From Pinus tabuliformis (Eukaryota > Streptophyta > Pinopsida > Pinales > Pinaceae), in assembly GCA_031772625.1 (NCBI GenBank), contig CM062811.1, positions 645,930,820 to 645,994,819 on the forward strand: 64,000 nucleotides of DNA, read 5' to 3'. The position numbers were made by a program, and so were the translations under genes. The notes beneath the pieces are model-generated. The model was not told where the DNA came from, ran no database searches, and saw nothing but the letters and a program-made list of their open reading frames with translations. Positions within the stretch are counted from its first letter, which is position 1. Every line of letters begins with the position of its first letter. This document shows positions 45,473 to 56,344 of this stretch, piece after piece.

Positions 45473-45485
45473 TGGTATCAAAGCC
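45473..45485 (+). other. Gypsy-1 primer-binding site
   Basis: TGGTATCAAAGCC, close to the initiator tRNA-Met complement TGGTATCAGAGC, placed two bases after the LTR. Confidence 0.75.
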
Positions 45486-46158
45486 TTTGGATTTTAGGGT
45501 TTCACCGCTTCAAACAAGTCATCGTGGAATTTTTGTTATAAGTTTTTTTCTACACAACTTCAGAATCTGAAAACAAAACCCATTTGATACGACATCTTGA
45601 AGAACTTCATGCCAAAATTTCAGACTATTTCTCACAAATTGTTTGGAGGTATGAACCGAGGAAGTTAGGGTTTTTGTAGGCTCCTGAATTCCATCCCAAA
45701 CAGGTGACCTTGGGAAAATTGTCATAACTTTCTCCCTGAGCATCGGATTCAAATTTCGTAAAAATATACAAAAATAGGATGGAATGTAGTTTGTTGGAAA
45801 TCGTTGTTAGCATTGAAGGCCAAACCCATGACACATGGCACTTCGTACAAGTTTGCTTTATTAAATGAGTGTATAATCAGGTCATTGTGGGAGATTGGGC
45901 ATAACGATTTCTTGGAAAATCCAATCTTGATCAGACCTATGGCGTTCGAAAGAGGACTCATAAGTCTATGACAGGACAAAATTTCAGACCTTCATGATCC
46001 AAAATTTCAGAGATACATTAGATTCAAAATCGATCTCTTACAAAGAAAAACAAAAAAATAAAAGGTGTGTAGTCTTTTTTAAAATTTTCATAAGTTTTAT
46101 TTGAAAAATTAGTTGAAGTGATTCAAAGGGAATAATGAAGCATAATTATCACTAATTT

Positions 46159-46735
46159 ATGCCCCAAAGAAAGGAAATGGAAACACCTAGTAAGAAACTT
46201 GAAATCTCTTCTATGACTCATGAAGAAGAGGAAGAAATGCAACATGATATATCAAAATTACGAGACCAAGTGCAACAAATTTCACTCTCACAAAAAGTAA
46301 CAGAATCTAAGATGGATGGTTTGAAGAATGACATGGAAGATAAGATTGATGGTTTTGATGAATGAAATCATTGAATCAAAAGGAAACATTGAATATTTGA
46401 ATAAATACATGGAAATTTTGAAGGGAGGTTTAACAAAGTTGCTACACAAAATGCTTCCTAATGGCGAAAAGATAGTAGAGGAAACTCATGATGAGAACAA
46501 AGAAATGTTAATCATGATTTCATAGAATATAATATTGGATTGAAGACCCACCATATTCCAAAGATCAATATGAGGAAGTTTGATGGCAAGGATCCCGTAA
46601 CATGGATACTATAGATGGAGCAATATTTTGATCTCCATAATGTGCAAAACACACAAAAGGTACGCATTGCGACTTTATATGTAGAACCCAATAAGTTTGT
46701 ATCTTATGGATGGCTTTTCTCTCATAAACAAATTG
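46159..46735 (+). pseudogene. Gypsy-1 gag, truncated and frameshifted
   Basis: The start at 46159 opens an acidic coiled-coil-like stretch (HEEEEEMQHDISKLRDQVQQ). The frame shifts near 46350 and continues to about 46525. A third stretch holds a retrotransposon-gag core: MRKFDGKDP.TW and MEQYFDLHNVQNTQKVRIATLYVEP (about 46570-46700). The sequence stops at 46735 where the 250-bp hairpin begins; no pol follows on this strand. The element was cut by the next insertion or rearranged. Confidence 0.8.
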
Positions 46736-46985
46736 TGATCCAGGTCGATATTGGTGGCTACCCACCTATTCCACTTGGACCCTCACCATTGTTTCTTTTA
46801 GTTTTTCGGTTTCCTTAATTGTAGCACAGTTTACTATTTTTGGCAGTTTTTCGGGTCCAAGTGGAATAGGCGGGTGGCCAAAAATAATAAACTGTGCTAC
46901 AATTAAGGAAACTGAAAAACTAAAAGAAACAATGTTGAAGGCCTAAGTGGAATAGGCAGGTGGCCACCAATATCCACCTGGATCA
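46736..46985. repeat. 250-bp inverted repeat (109-bp arms, 32-bp loop)
   Basis: The arms 46736-46844 and 46877-46985 are nearly perfect reverse complements. Outer ends are TGATCCAGGT...ACCTGGATCA; each arm includes TGTTTCTTTTAGTTTTTC and CTTAATTGTAGCACAGTTTA. The loop repeats the arm word CCAAGTGGAATAGGCGGGTGG in inverse, allowing a second pairing. TG/CA ends and the adjoining purine tract (GGGGGGAGGAC on the minus strand) also fit an LTR start of Gypsy-2. No clear target duplication. Confidence 0.9.
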
Positions 46986-47009
46986 GTCCTCCCCCCTTAG
47001 GAAGCAATG

Positions 47010-48360
47010 GTCCCCATTGCGTTGAGTTCCTCCATGAGATGAGGAAACTTCTATTGAACTTGGTCCCTCGTGATCCATTTGCCTTGGTGAAGGAGTTGGC
47101 CTACTTTGACAGCTCAATATAGCTATATCCTCTGTTTCCGAGTGTTCTTGATCTATGTGTCCATGATCTAATTAGTTGTGGCCTATTCCATGCAGTCCGG
47201 GTTGAGCTCTATTGGTGTGAGTTGTTCTGCAATGTCAAATGTGTCCAACAATGGTGGAAATTATGGCCAAAGGCGATCTACATTGAACATTGGGTGCAGA
47301 CCAAGGAACGATGGGATGCTAAGCTCGAAGGCAGTTTCCCCAATGGCCTTGGTGATGGTGTATGACCCATATCGGAGCGGGTGAAGCTTACAGTGGGGTC
47401 TAGCAAGGTGCTCCTTCTGTAAATGTAGCCAAACATTGTCACCCACCTAGAATTTGTGCGACACTCGATGATGATCATGGTGATGCTTGTACTTAGCATT
47501 GGATCTGTCCAATATATCATGGACCTATTGGCAAATGTGTTGAATGCACTCAATGAAGTTGTTAGCCCTTTCAGCTTTGGAATGCATGTGAGCTGAATCT
47601 TCCTGAGTGGCTGCAAATGGTATGCCCACATCAATGGGGCATAATGGCTAAAATCCCACCCCTACCTGAAAGGGGATGTGGCATGTTGAGCTATGGAGAG
47701 CTCTTTTGTAGCTGTGTTGGACATAGGGGAGACTTTCATCCCATGTGCGTGGATGCTTCGAGTTGTAAATAAACAAAATGTGTATGATCATCTTGTTGAC
47801 AACCTCTGTTTGGCCATCAGTTTGGGGATGGAAAGCCATGGACTTAGTGATTTTTGTATCTAGCATCGACCATAGGCTTGACCAAAATGCACTTAGGAAT
47901 CCGCTGTCCTGATTTGAGATATGGATTGTGGGATCCGAAAGTGTACCCACACTCGCTCAAAGAAGAACTTAGTAGTGGCCTCTGTTGTGATACTCTTCTT
48001 ATAGGCCACCATGATGGCCATCTTAGAGAATCTGTCAACAACCACGAAAACAGAATCATTTTCGTGCTTAGTAGAAGGAAGGCCCGAAATATAATCCATG
48101 GAGACAGATTCCCAAGGCCGAATAGGAGTAGGTAGAGGAGTATACAAGCCTTGCTTCTTGATGGTTGTTTTGGAAGTGGCACAGGCAGTGCAGGATCTAT
48201 TGTACTTCCCAACATCCTGACGAAGTTTCGGCTAATAAAAATACTTTTGCAATACAACCACGGTTTGCTCTACTTTGAAATGTCCAGCGACCCGACTGTA
48301 GCGTGCCTCCCAAATCATCTTGGCACGCTCACTTGAAGGAACACATATGTGTCCCAAGTG
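47010..48360 (-). pseudogene. Gypsy-2 integrase with chromodomain-like tail
   Basis: Zinc-binding HHCC start: RVAGHFKVEQTV...CTACATSK (48300-48180). Core: WESVSMDYISGLPST (first Asp, about 48110), NQDSGFLSAFWSSL (second Asp, about 47900) and HPQTDGQTEVVN (Glu, about 47830); all three catalytic residues are present but in different frames. C-terminal GDNVWLHLQKEHL and LHPMFNVDRLWPY (47446-47261), then a degenerate KVGQLLHQGKWITRDQV-type tail reminiscent of a chromodomain, which in this family targets integration to marked chromatin. Confidence 0.85.
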
Positions 48361-49866
48361 GCATAACAATGCATCTTGAAGGTGAAAATTTGGAACTCTC
48401 TTCCCATCCAGGAGTGTGTGGTATATGCTGCCAAATTCTAGATCGCTCTTGTAAAGATGCAGCCACCCCGATGTCTCGTGCCCACAACACTTGAGCACAA
48501 TTATTAGCACCATGACTGGTGGTCGGCTGAGGCAATCTGCGACATTATTGGTGTTGCCCTTCTTATACTTAACGTTAAAATGGAACTGTTGCAGATAGGT
48601 GGACCATTTCTGATGACGACCGTTCTATAACTTCCCTTTTGTTTGTATGAACTATAGAGGCTGGTGGTTTGTGTGGATGAATGTTTCCTTCCCCAGAATG
48701 TAATGCTTCCATTGAAGACATGCCTACACAATGGAATACATTTCTTTGTCATAAGTGGGATAATTTCAGACTGTGCTTGAAAGTGTCTCACCGTGCTAAG
48801 CCATTGGATGCCCATGTTGAGTAAGAACTGCACCAATAGCACAGTCGGAGGCATCTGTCTCAATCTCAAATGGTTGTTGCAGCTCTGGTGTGAGCACTGG
48901 TGTAGAACAGAGGTGATTCTTCAACTCGGAGATTGCCCGCTACTGGGCTTCCGACCAAAATAACTTGGCTTTTTCTCCACCCTTGGTGACTTGACAAAAA
49001 GACCAAGCGATATGAGAGAAACTCAACACAAACCTACTGTAGAAATTGGCAAGACCCAAAACGCTGCAGAGCTTTGTTAGAGTGGTTGGGGTTGGCCAAT
49101 CCCGAATGACTTGTATCTTGGATGGGTCCACATGTACACCCTGATCATCAAAGATGTACCCTAGATATTAAACTTGGGTCAAGCCAAAGGTACATTTCTC
49201 CAAGTTAGCACACAACTTGTGTTGTCGAAGGGTTTGAAGGACCTGTCGAATATGGTGGAGGTGCTCTTCCAAACTCTGGTTGAAGATCAAGATGTCATAT
49301 AAATACGCCACCATGAATGCATTGGTGAAGGGCTGCAAGATGTCGTTCATCAGTCTCATGAAGGTTGGAGGGGAGTTTGTCAATTTGAACTACATGACCA
49401 ACCATTCAAAAAGGCCCTCCTTGGATTTGAAGGCGGTCTTCCACACATCGGAGGGTTTGATAGGCACCTGGTGATAACTTGATTTCAAGTCAGTCTTGCT
49501 GAAATATTTGGCCCCCTTGAGCTGGTCCAGAAGGTCATCAATCCCCAATATTGGGTACCTATTCCAGACAGTGATCTTGTTCAGTGCTCAATAGTCAATA
49601 CAGAGCCTCTAGGTCCCATCCTTTTTCTGTACCAATACAATCGGGCTCCCACAGGGCGATGAGCTTGGCGTGATGTGCCCTTTCTGAGGTAGTTCTTGAA
49701 ACTGCCTCTTGATCTCATCATTCTCCAGAACAAAGCATCGATAGATCAGTCCATTGGGCAGCGCTGCTCCCGGGGTTAGATCAAAGGAGTGATTGACCTG
49801 ACAGTGCAGAGGTATCCCTGTGGGTGAGGCGAAAATGTCCTTGTACTCCTCCACAACCTTGTCCAT
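48361..49866 (-). pseudogene. Gypsy-2 reverse transcriptase and RNase H
   Basis: Blocks: VVEEYKDIFASPTGIP (49866 on), HITPSSSPCGSPIVLVQKKDGT, then a stop where RLCIDY begins, [25 protein letters not shown] and VAYLYDILIF at 49294-49305. There the expected YLDD reads YLYD, so the first catalytic Asp is lost. Then HKLCANLEKCTFG, VLGLANFYSRFV, and RNase H FEIETDASDCAIGAVL and NVADCLSRPP (to about 48520). At least eight stops interrupt it. Confidence 0.9.
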
Positions 49867-49890
49867 CTGTTGCCGTTGTGAAGAGGAGCC

Positions 49891-50373
49891 CTACCTAGAA
49901 GCTGTGGCCACAACCTTCTTCTTGCCTTGGGGGTGAATCATAAGGAAAATGAATTTCCTAGTCTTGGAAATGATCTTACTATATTGATTTGCAATGAACA
50001 AAGAGATGGCAGTTGGCGGGGCTACCTCCAGTATCCTGTACAACTTATTAGCCAAAGTAATAATCACAGAGCGAGGTCTAGACTCATATACAACATGTCT
50101 CTTCCACAAGTATGGTTGTCCTAACAATATATCAGAAACTTCAAGAGGAGAAATGTCACACAATACCTCATCCGTGAAGGGCTTGATGCTATAGGGAAGG
50201 TGACACTGCTGGCTAATGCGAAGATCTCTTCCTTGGTGAAGCCACCCGATGGTGTACAGTTGTGGATGTTCTGTAGTCTTTAGGCCTAGCCGCTTCATGA
50301 ATTTTGTTGAAATGAGGTTCTTTTGGCTCCCGCTGTCAACAATGAACTGCAGCGGACAACCCTTCAACCACAT
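49891..50373 (-). pseudogene. Gypsy-2 protease
   Basis: 160 open codons. FIVDSGSQKNLISTKFMKRLGL is the RVP-type active site with Asp-Ser-Gly intact; CDISPLEVSDILLGQPYL follows, the second conserved block of plant gypsy proteases. The polyprotein is broken on either side, so it would not be produced in context. Confidence 0.85.
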
Positions 50374-51402
50374 CTATGAGTGGAAGAGGCGTTCCCCCTC
50401 CTCTGGATCTTCAGGCTCAATTTTCTGGATCTTTGTGGTGGCCATGGTGGCACTGGGCTCCGCATCAATGATATGCTTCCCTTTGTCAATTCCCTTATCG
50501 AGTTTTGATTCAGAGTCAGAACTTGCATCTGATTCAGAAGCCTTTAGCTCGGCCACTAGTGACTGCTTGGCTCGACACTCACTTGTATTGTGAGTGGACC
50601 TCTTATGGAACTCACACCATTTTCCCATATCCTTCTTCATCTTCGTGGTGTTTTTCTTTACTTGCAGCTTCGAATGGTTGTCCTGGGTAGCCCTGCCTTA
50701 GCTTGGTCCCTTGTTCTCCTTTTCCTTGCTTTAGATTCGCAGATCCAAAGTCCCACTTCTTCTATTTAAAATTCTTCTCAATCTTTACAGCGTATCGATA
50801 TTCTATATGGAGCAAGGAAATGTCTAGGAACTCCTTCTCATCCTAGATGTACTTGTGTGGATAGTCACGGTACTTGAACACCAAATTCTACTCAGTATCC
50901 TTGATACCCAGCATCGTGTGAAGGGTATGGAAAGTAGATGTGAACTCTGAAACATCTTGGTCCCTTCCCTTCCATAGTGTGGTCCACTTTATGTATTTAT
51001 CTTCATAGCTCCCGATAGGGTAACACTATTCCTTAATGGTGTCTCAGAAAGAATTCCAAGTGGGTGCAGTTGAAAACAATGAGGGTTGACTCTCATCCTT
51101 TTTTTCACAGTAGGTTTCCCACTAGTCCTTGACGTGTGGGGTAGCTTTGAGAAGTGCAAACGTAATCTTTTCCTGATTGGAAAAGTCATGAACTGAAAAA
51201 TATCCTTCCAATAAATTTAACCATTTATCTACGGAGTCTGCATCTATGAGGCCTTCGAATATGGGAATATTGAAGTTTACTTGTACCTTAAAAGGAGTGG
51301 TGCCTCCAGAGTAGTTTCTGGATGAAGATGCATTGCCCGTGGTTAGCCATCGAAGGATCTGGGCAAAGTTATCCATCATCGCGTCCCTTTGTCATTCGAG
51401 GG
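50374..51402 (-). pseudogene. Gypsy-2 gag
   Basis: 51379-51122 encodes VQVNFNIPIFEGLIDADSVDKWLNLLEGYF, the retrotransposon-gag core opening. Downstream frames hold STFHTLHTMLGI and further capsid pieces with stops, then KWCEFHKRSTHNTSEC (about 50625), a zinc-knuckle-like end, and a Ser/Asp/Glu-rich linker. Confidence 0.85.
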
Positions 51403-51582
51403 TTTCTTCGAGAAATTTTTTGAAAGGATCTCCTACCCCCTTGTCTTTATTTTATTCCACCATGGGAGGCCGTTAGGTTTTGCGAGGCTGATCCTGCAAT
51501 GGTTCAACCAAATCGAGTCCTAAATCCTTATACCCTGACCTCATTGGGGACATGCAAAGAAAAAAAAGAGAAAGAGCAGACT

Positions 51583-51594
51583 GCTCCAATACCA
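51583..51594 (-). other. Gypsy-2 primer-binding site
   Basis: TGGTATTGGAGC on the minus strand, one base off the tRNA-Met complement TGGTATCGGAGC. It places the 5' LTR at coordinates above 51594. Confidence 0.75.
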
Positions 51595-52060
51595 TTCATC
51601 CGAACTTAAATAGGAATGCAAAAACTTACAGATATACTCATAAACACAAAGATGTAGCCGAAAAACAATTCATTTCATTAATAGAAAAATATTGAACTAT
51701 GCTTACAAACAAAATGGAAATAAGATAGTTCGGGCGATGGTAGCTTATCTCTAAGAAGAGATGTGGCGGCTACATGCGTCTGAACTGAGTTACAATGAGG
51801 CTCAAGGGCCTTTTTATTATTGAACAATAAGAAAAAACCCTAAACAACCAAAACCCTAACCCGAGGAGATGTAGCACCAAGAGTTTAAGAGCCCCGTTGG
51901 GGTTAGTTGGGCAGCCAACTTCCCAGGGTCATAATTTGGTCACATTATCTTCTTTTGACACGTATGATACCTCGTTGGAAAGATATCTCTGGGGACTACA
52001 ACTACCGACGCGATTACCTACGTAATCATTGAGGGTGGGGAGAGGAGAAGAGTGAGGGGG
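51595..52060 (-). other. Probable Gypsy-2 5' LTR remnant
   Basis: Position next to the primer site implies LTR sequence; the far boundary is not identified and no second copy is seen near 46985. Contains CCTAAAC/CCCTAAAC runs (51837-51860) and a G-rich block at 52030-52070. Confidence 0.4.
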
Positions 52061-52504
52061 CAGGTAGGGTTAATTTTTATTTATTTATTTTTAATTGCTT
52101 TTAATTTTTAATTTTAATTTTTAAATTTAAATCTTTTTATTTTTAATTTTAATTTAGGTTTTTATTTTTATTTATTTTCAATTTTTTTATTTTTATCTTA
52201 AATTTTTATCATTTTTATAATTTTTTTGAATTTTAAATTTAAATATTTTTTATTTTTATATTTATATTTTTTATAATTTACATTTTATAATATAATTTTA
52301 TTTTATTTTATTTTTAATTTAAATATTTTTATTTTTTTTTTCAAATTTTAATTTTAAATTTATTATTTTAATTGTTTTGATTTTTTATTTATTTATTTTT
52401 TTAATTTTAATTTAATTTTATTTTTTGGTAATTATTTAACTTTTTTTTAATGATGTTTTTATTTTTAACTTAAAAATGGTTTTTATTTTTGTTTTTATTT
52501 ATTT

Positions 52505-52570
<66 letters not shown>

Positions 52571-53180
52571 TTATTTTTTGTTTTATTTATATATATTTTT
52601 ATTTAAATTTTTCATTTTTACAAGTTAATTATGTTTTTTAACATAATTAAAATATATGTTTTTTTGTTTTTTTACATTTTTATGTTTTTTTTTTTTTTTT
52701 TTTGAGATTTAATTTATTTTTTGTCATGAATCGTCCCCCTTGCCGCCCGGTTGGGCCTCGGGGTCGCCAGAGATTTTATTTATTTATTTTTTTAATGTTG
52801 GATTTTATTTTTGTAATTTTTTTTTTTTTACATGGTATGGTTATTTTTTTTTACATTTTATAGTTCTTTTTATGTCATTACTATATATTTTTTATATTTG
52901 ATTTTTTTTGTCATGTTCTTTTTTATGTTTTATTACTTGTCATTATTTTTTATTTTTATTTTTTTTTCAATATTTGAATTCTTGTATTCTTTTGTATTTT
53001 TGTGTTTTCTATTGTTTTTTTTTTCAATATTTGAATTTTTGCATTTCTATATATTTTTTTATTTTTGATTTATTTTGTCATGTTTTTTTATTTTTATTTT
53101 TTATTACTTATTATTTTTTATTTTTATTTTTCAATATTTGAATTTTTGTTTCCTTCTTTCATATATATATATATATATAT
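52061..53180. repeat. T-rich low-complexity tract with (AT)n
   Basis: About 1.1 kb of TTTTTATTTATTTTTAATTT-like sequence with strong T-over-A strand bias, including (AT)29 at 52509-52566 and (AT)n at 53160-53181. A GC-rich island (about 52728-52772, TTGCCGCCCGGTTGGGCCTCGG) interrupts it. ORFs here are artefacts of low complexity. Confidence 0.95.
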
Positions 53181-53189
53181 ATTGTAGGG

Positions 53190-53400
53190 TCTCGATGCTT
53201 GTCTAGCAACCTGATCCCATTATGTGCAATTTGATAGTTGATTTTAAATTTTCGTTATAATGAATCGAGTCAGCCCCACAATGTGTTAATTTCATCATTA
53301 GTCTTTAAGTTTTCATTACAATGGGTTGAGCTCACCTACACTTCGTGTCAATTTGACAGTTTATTTTTAATTTTTTTTGCAAAGTATCAAGTTGTCTTAG
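53190..53400. repeat. Loose ~70-bp repeats
   Basis: Three degenerate copies of GTGCAATTTGATAGTTGATTTT, TTTTCGTTATAATGAATCGAGTC (near 53222, 53284 and 53345). Confidence 0.6.
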
Positions 53401-53803
53401 ACTAAGATTTCAAAATCACTATACATTTAGTATTTAAAAAAAATTACTCTTGGTATAATAACTCTTTCATTCACGTATTCATTTTTAAAGTTTTTTTAAT
53501 CATTAAATTTTTCCATAATGTCATGCTTGAAATATTTTGAAAATTTAAGATAGTTTTGTAGTCATAATCTTTGGTTTTAATTCCATGGTTGAAAAATTGT
53601 CAAGATTTTAATGTTTTTCTAAGTCGCAATATTTTATCTTTAATGTTATGATTGAAAACAATTATAAATATTTTTTCTTAGCACCATGCTTGAAAATTGT
53701 TGGAATTTTAAGGTTTTTCAAAAAAGTGATATTTTAAATTTAATGTCATGCTTAAAAATTGTTGGAATTTTAGGGCTTTTCAAAGTAGTGGTATTTTATT
53801 GTT

Positions 53804-55200
53804 TTTTTTTTCTCAGCAAAGACTAATATCTATTAACTTAAAATAAAAATAATTTTACAAGTAATCGAGGCCTCAGAAGATTCATGAGGGCTCTCTACAC
53901 AGCAAGTTCGCCTCAGAATGGAAGGATTCTGGGCATATGTGCTACAAAAAACTACATGACAGAAGAACATATCAGAGAAGGACCAGTAGATAAGAAGATT
54001 GTGCATGAGAACACGGAAGCGAGTATCCATAGCGAGTCTGACTGTAAAAACGTTGCCACTGCCCTGGAAATGATCAAAATTGTCAAGCCGACGGAATTGA
54101 GTCATGTCTATCTTCAATGAAACCTGGAAGCGATCATCTGCTTGACAACCAAAAAGCAAAATGAGACAAAACTGAGCCGCGTGGCCTTAGGCTTCCTTGT
54201 CCCCGCCAGGAGTCTTCTCTTCTGCTGGACAGTCGCTAACCAAACACAGAGCTTCATTGTCGGCCTTATCGTCCTCTGGGATCGACATTGGGTGATTAGT
54301 ATCATTCAGAATTCCATCCCCAACAGCAGGGAAATTTTCTACATGGGGCAGAATGATTCTTGGGCTGTCAATATGGCCTGGTTGATCAACCAGATCTTTC
54401 TCCTGGCTTCCCACTGTCAACTGCTGCTCGCTGCTCTGAGAGGGCTCCGGAGCGATACAGGCTAGAGGATGGATCTGGTTTTCTTCTTCCGAGAGAATGA
54501 TGGTGATATGGGTAGAAATCAGAGGTCTGTTGAGGTTGCTTTGGAATTTAAAATGGGTGGTTTGAAAAGCACTATTCGGGATTGGCCTACGAGCAGGGCT
54601 AGGGGGTTGCACATTCGCCTGAGAGGGAGGGAGATTGGCGGGTGAATGTTCAGGGTTCTCAGAGCTGCTGGCTGTAGGCCGAGAGCCATCACCATGGCGC
54701 CCTCTGGGTCGCTTCCTGCCACCTTGGCGGACCATATTGAGGAGCGTATGGATGGCCACAGAATCAACAGAACAAGCAAAGAGAGCAATTGAGAGACAAA
54801 ATGCTTGAGCCAGAGAATAGGAAATACACACTGAGCGGGTTTGAGAAGGATGAGAGAGCCGCTTACCCCTGAAACGAGCCTGAAACCTGCGAAGCACGCC
54901 TCTGTAAATGGAGACCCTCTCGCCTCCCGGAACCTTCGAAGACCAGAACTCAGAGCAAGAAGAATTGATACGCACCATGAGAGGGAAGAGCCGGGATGTG
55001 TTGAATATAACAATCCTTGCCATGCTTCGAACAGAGCAAACCATAAATTCCCAGATACCGCCATCTCCGTCGAAATACTGTCTATCCGCTTTACTTAAGG
55101 TGAAGTTCTGGGGAGCCCCGCTGCTCTGCAGCATGCAGTACTCGCCATTAACAGTTGGCATGAGAACCATTTATGACACCCGTGTCACCCGCATCCGGGG
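53804..55200 (-). mobile_element. Retroposon R3 (relative of R1)
   Basis: Exact 15-base duplication TGGTATTTTATTGTT (53789-53803 and 55202-55216). On the minus strand it starts CCCCGGATGCGGGTG, identical to R1 over 15 bases, and ends TTTGCTGAGAAAAAAAAAA. 1.4 kb, GC-rich, one long ORF, no RT. Insertion split a tandem array, so the empty site can be rebuilt unambiguously. Confidence 0.88.
54187..55170 (-). CDS. R3 ORF1-like protein, 327 aa
   Basis: Open from ATG 55170 to 54187 without a stop. An internal ATG at 54735 starts MVRQGGRKRPRGRHGDG and would give 182 aa, matching the 174-aa unit in R1. Conserved pieces shared with R1: the basic MVR start, F.TTHFKFQSNLNRPLISTH and an acidic SEEENQ stretch. 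The N-terminal extension also shows a weak match to R1 (L..V...S..FW pattern, FWSSKVPGG here). The C-terminus is Pro/Glu/Asp-rich (SIPEDDKADNEAL). No zinc knuckle, RRM or DUF4283 is recognisable. Retained openness in two diverged copies suggests the frame is or was translated. Function unknown; an RNA-binding role is only a guess. Confidence 0.55.
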   Translation of the reverse strand: MVLMPTVNGEYCMLQSSGAPQNFTLSKADRQYFDGDGGIWEFMVCSVRSMARIVIFNTSRLFPLMVRINSSCSEFWSSKVPGGERVSIYRGVLRRFQARFRGKRLSHPSQTRSVCISYSLAQAFCLSIALFACSVDSVAIHTLLNMVRQGGRKRPRGRHGDGSRPTASSSENPEHSPANLPPSQANVQPPSPARRPIPNSAFQTTHFKFQSNLNRPLISTHITIILSEEENQIHPLACIAPEPSQSSEQQLTVGSQEKDLVDQPGHIDSPRIILPHVENFPAVGDGILNDTNHPMSIPEDDKADNEALCLVSDCPAEEKTPGGDKEA

Positions 55201-55555
55201 ATGGTATTTTATTGTTAATATCATGCTTGAGAATCATTGGAAATTTAAAGTTGTTCAGAGTCACAATATTTTGTTTTTAACGTCATTATTAAAAAATGTT
55301 GAAAATGTACCCTGAAAAAAAGACGTTATTCCGACAACACTTTTCGATTTCAAGGTCTTTTTTGCACCAAACAAAATGGTTTTTCTTGTTTTTTACTGTT
55401 ATTTTTAAAAAATATTGAAAATTTACTAAAAAAAAACGGTGATGCAAAATCGACACTTTTTATTTTTGGGTTGTTTTTTCATGTTTTTTTGGGATTTTTG
55501 GGCTCGAGTACCCGTTTTGAGGTAATAGTTCCTGTTTGATCGGTAACTATTTTTT

Positions 55556-56341
55556 ACTCTTCCTCCTCAACAAGGCTTGAAGATAGGAAGTCTTCATTAT
55601 GATCTTGATCTTCTTAGTTATGTCGCAATCTGGTGTCCCTTCATCTTCTTTTTCAATGATTGACATGTCTTTATAGCTTCATAAGTGTCTTCTAGCATTG
55701 TATCCTTCTCCTTCTCTTCAATCATCATCCATCATGTCAATATATACTACTTGCAATTGAAAATCACTCATGCCAAGATGACATCAATATGTAAATATCC
55801 TAGTTTATCTTGCTTCATGAATATCACTGATTGAGCTAGAGCTGGGTACTAGACAGGGGGGGATTCTCAAGGATTGCACAATGCATAGTTCCAGAGGCTA
55901 GGAGTGAGGTGTTGATGCTTTTGAATGCAAAATGTTCAACACAGGAGGAATAAAAGTCAAGATTACACAGTTGAGGGTCACAATGAGGTAAGCTTTCCCA
56001 CTATGATTCCACAATGTGCATCTTAGGAGAGAGAGAGGGCCAAAGGATTATGCATTTACACATCTAAGAAAGGCAAGGAGGTAGACTGTTGCGTGCAACT
56101 ATGCAATACACAGGAAGGGGGTCACAGGGAGGCATGATTGTGTAGTTGTGGAGGTCAAGAGGTTCTCTAGATCATTATAACCTCACAATGCATAGTCCTT
56201 GGAGGTAAAGACTACACATTGCACAATTCTAGGAGAAAAGTGTGCATGCTTGAAGCTTGCAACTGCACAATGCGCAGTGAAAAAGGGCAGAGTGAGCTCA
56301 AGTTGGTCGAGCATGAGACTTTCCAAAATTTGACTAAGTGT
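55556..56341 (-). repeat. Family-D LTR, partial copy
   Basis: 785 bases matching 43075-43859 collinearly (for example GATCTTGATCTTC, TCTTTATAGCTTCATAAGTGTCTTCTA, GGCAGAGTGAGCTC). The part carrying the TATA box and LTR end is absent. Confidence 0.85.
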
Positions 56342-56344
56342 ACC

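Larger units (their letters stand above)
46987..51594 (-). mobile_element. Gypsy-2: Ty3-gypsy retrotransposon internal region
   Basis: Minus-strand order gag, protease, RT-RNase H, integrase with a chromodomain-like tail, which is chromovirus-like gypsy order. The primer site is at 51583-51594; a purine tract (AAGGGGGGAGGAC) sits at about 46986-46998. A matching LTR pair was not identified. Confidence 0.88.
53515..55320. repeat. ~65-bp tandem array interrupted by retroposon R3
   Basis: Units read AATGTCATGCTTGAAAATTGTTGGAATTTTAAGGTTTTTCAAAGTCGCAATATTTT in consensus form across four or more copies at 53515-53800, and continue at 55217-55320 after R3. Confidence 0.75.

Noticed and set aside
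45519..45979. Overlapping minus-strand ORFs of 69-77 codons
   Set aside because: Shadows in the leader of the plus-strand Gypsy-1, between its primer site and gag.
52832..53141. Phe/Tyr/Leu-rich ORFs that resemble membrane proteins
   Set aside because: Artefacts of the T-rich low-complexity tract.
42041..56341. A single complete LTR retrotransposon with family-D LTRs
   Set aside because: The right LTR copy lacks its TATA and terminal half, no target duplication is present, and the interior holds parts of at least two gypsy elements in opposite orientation.
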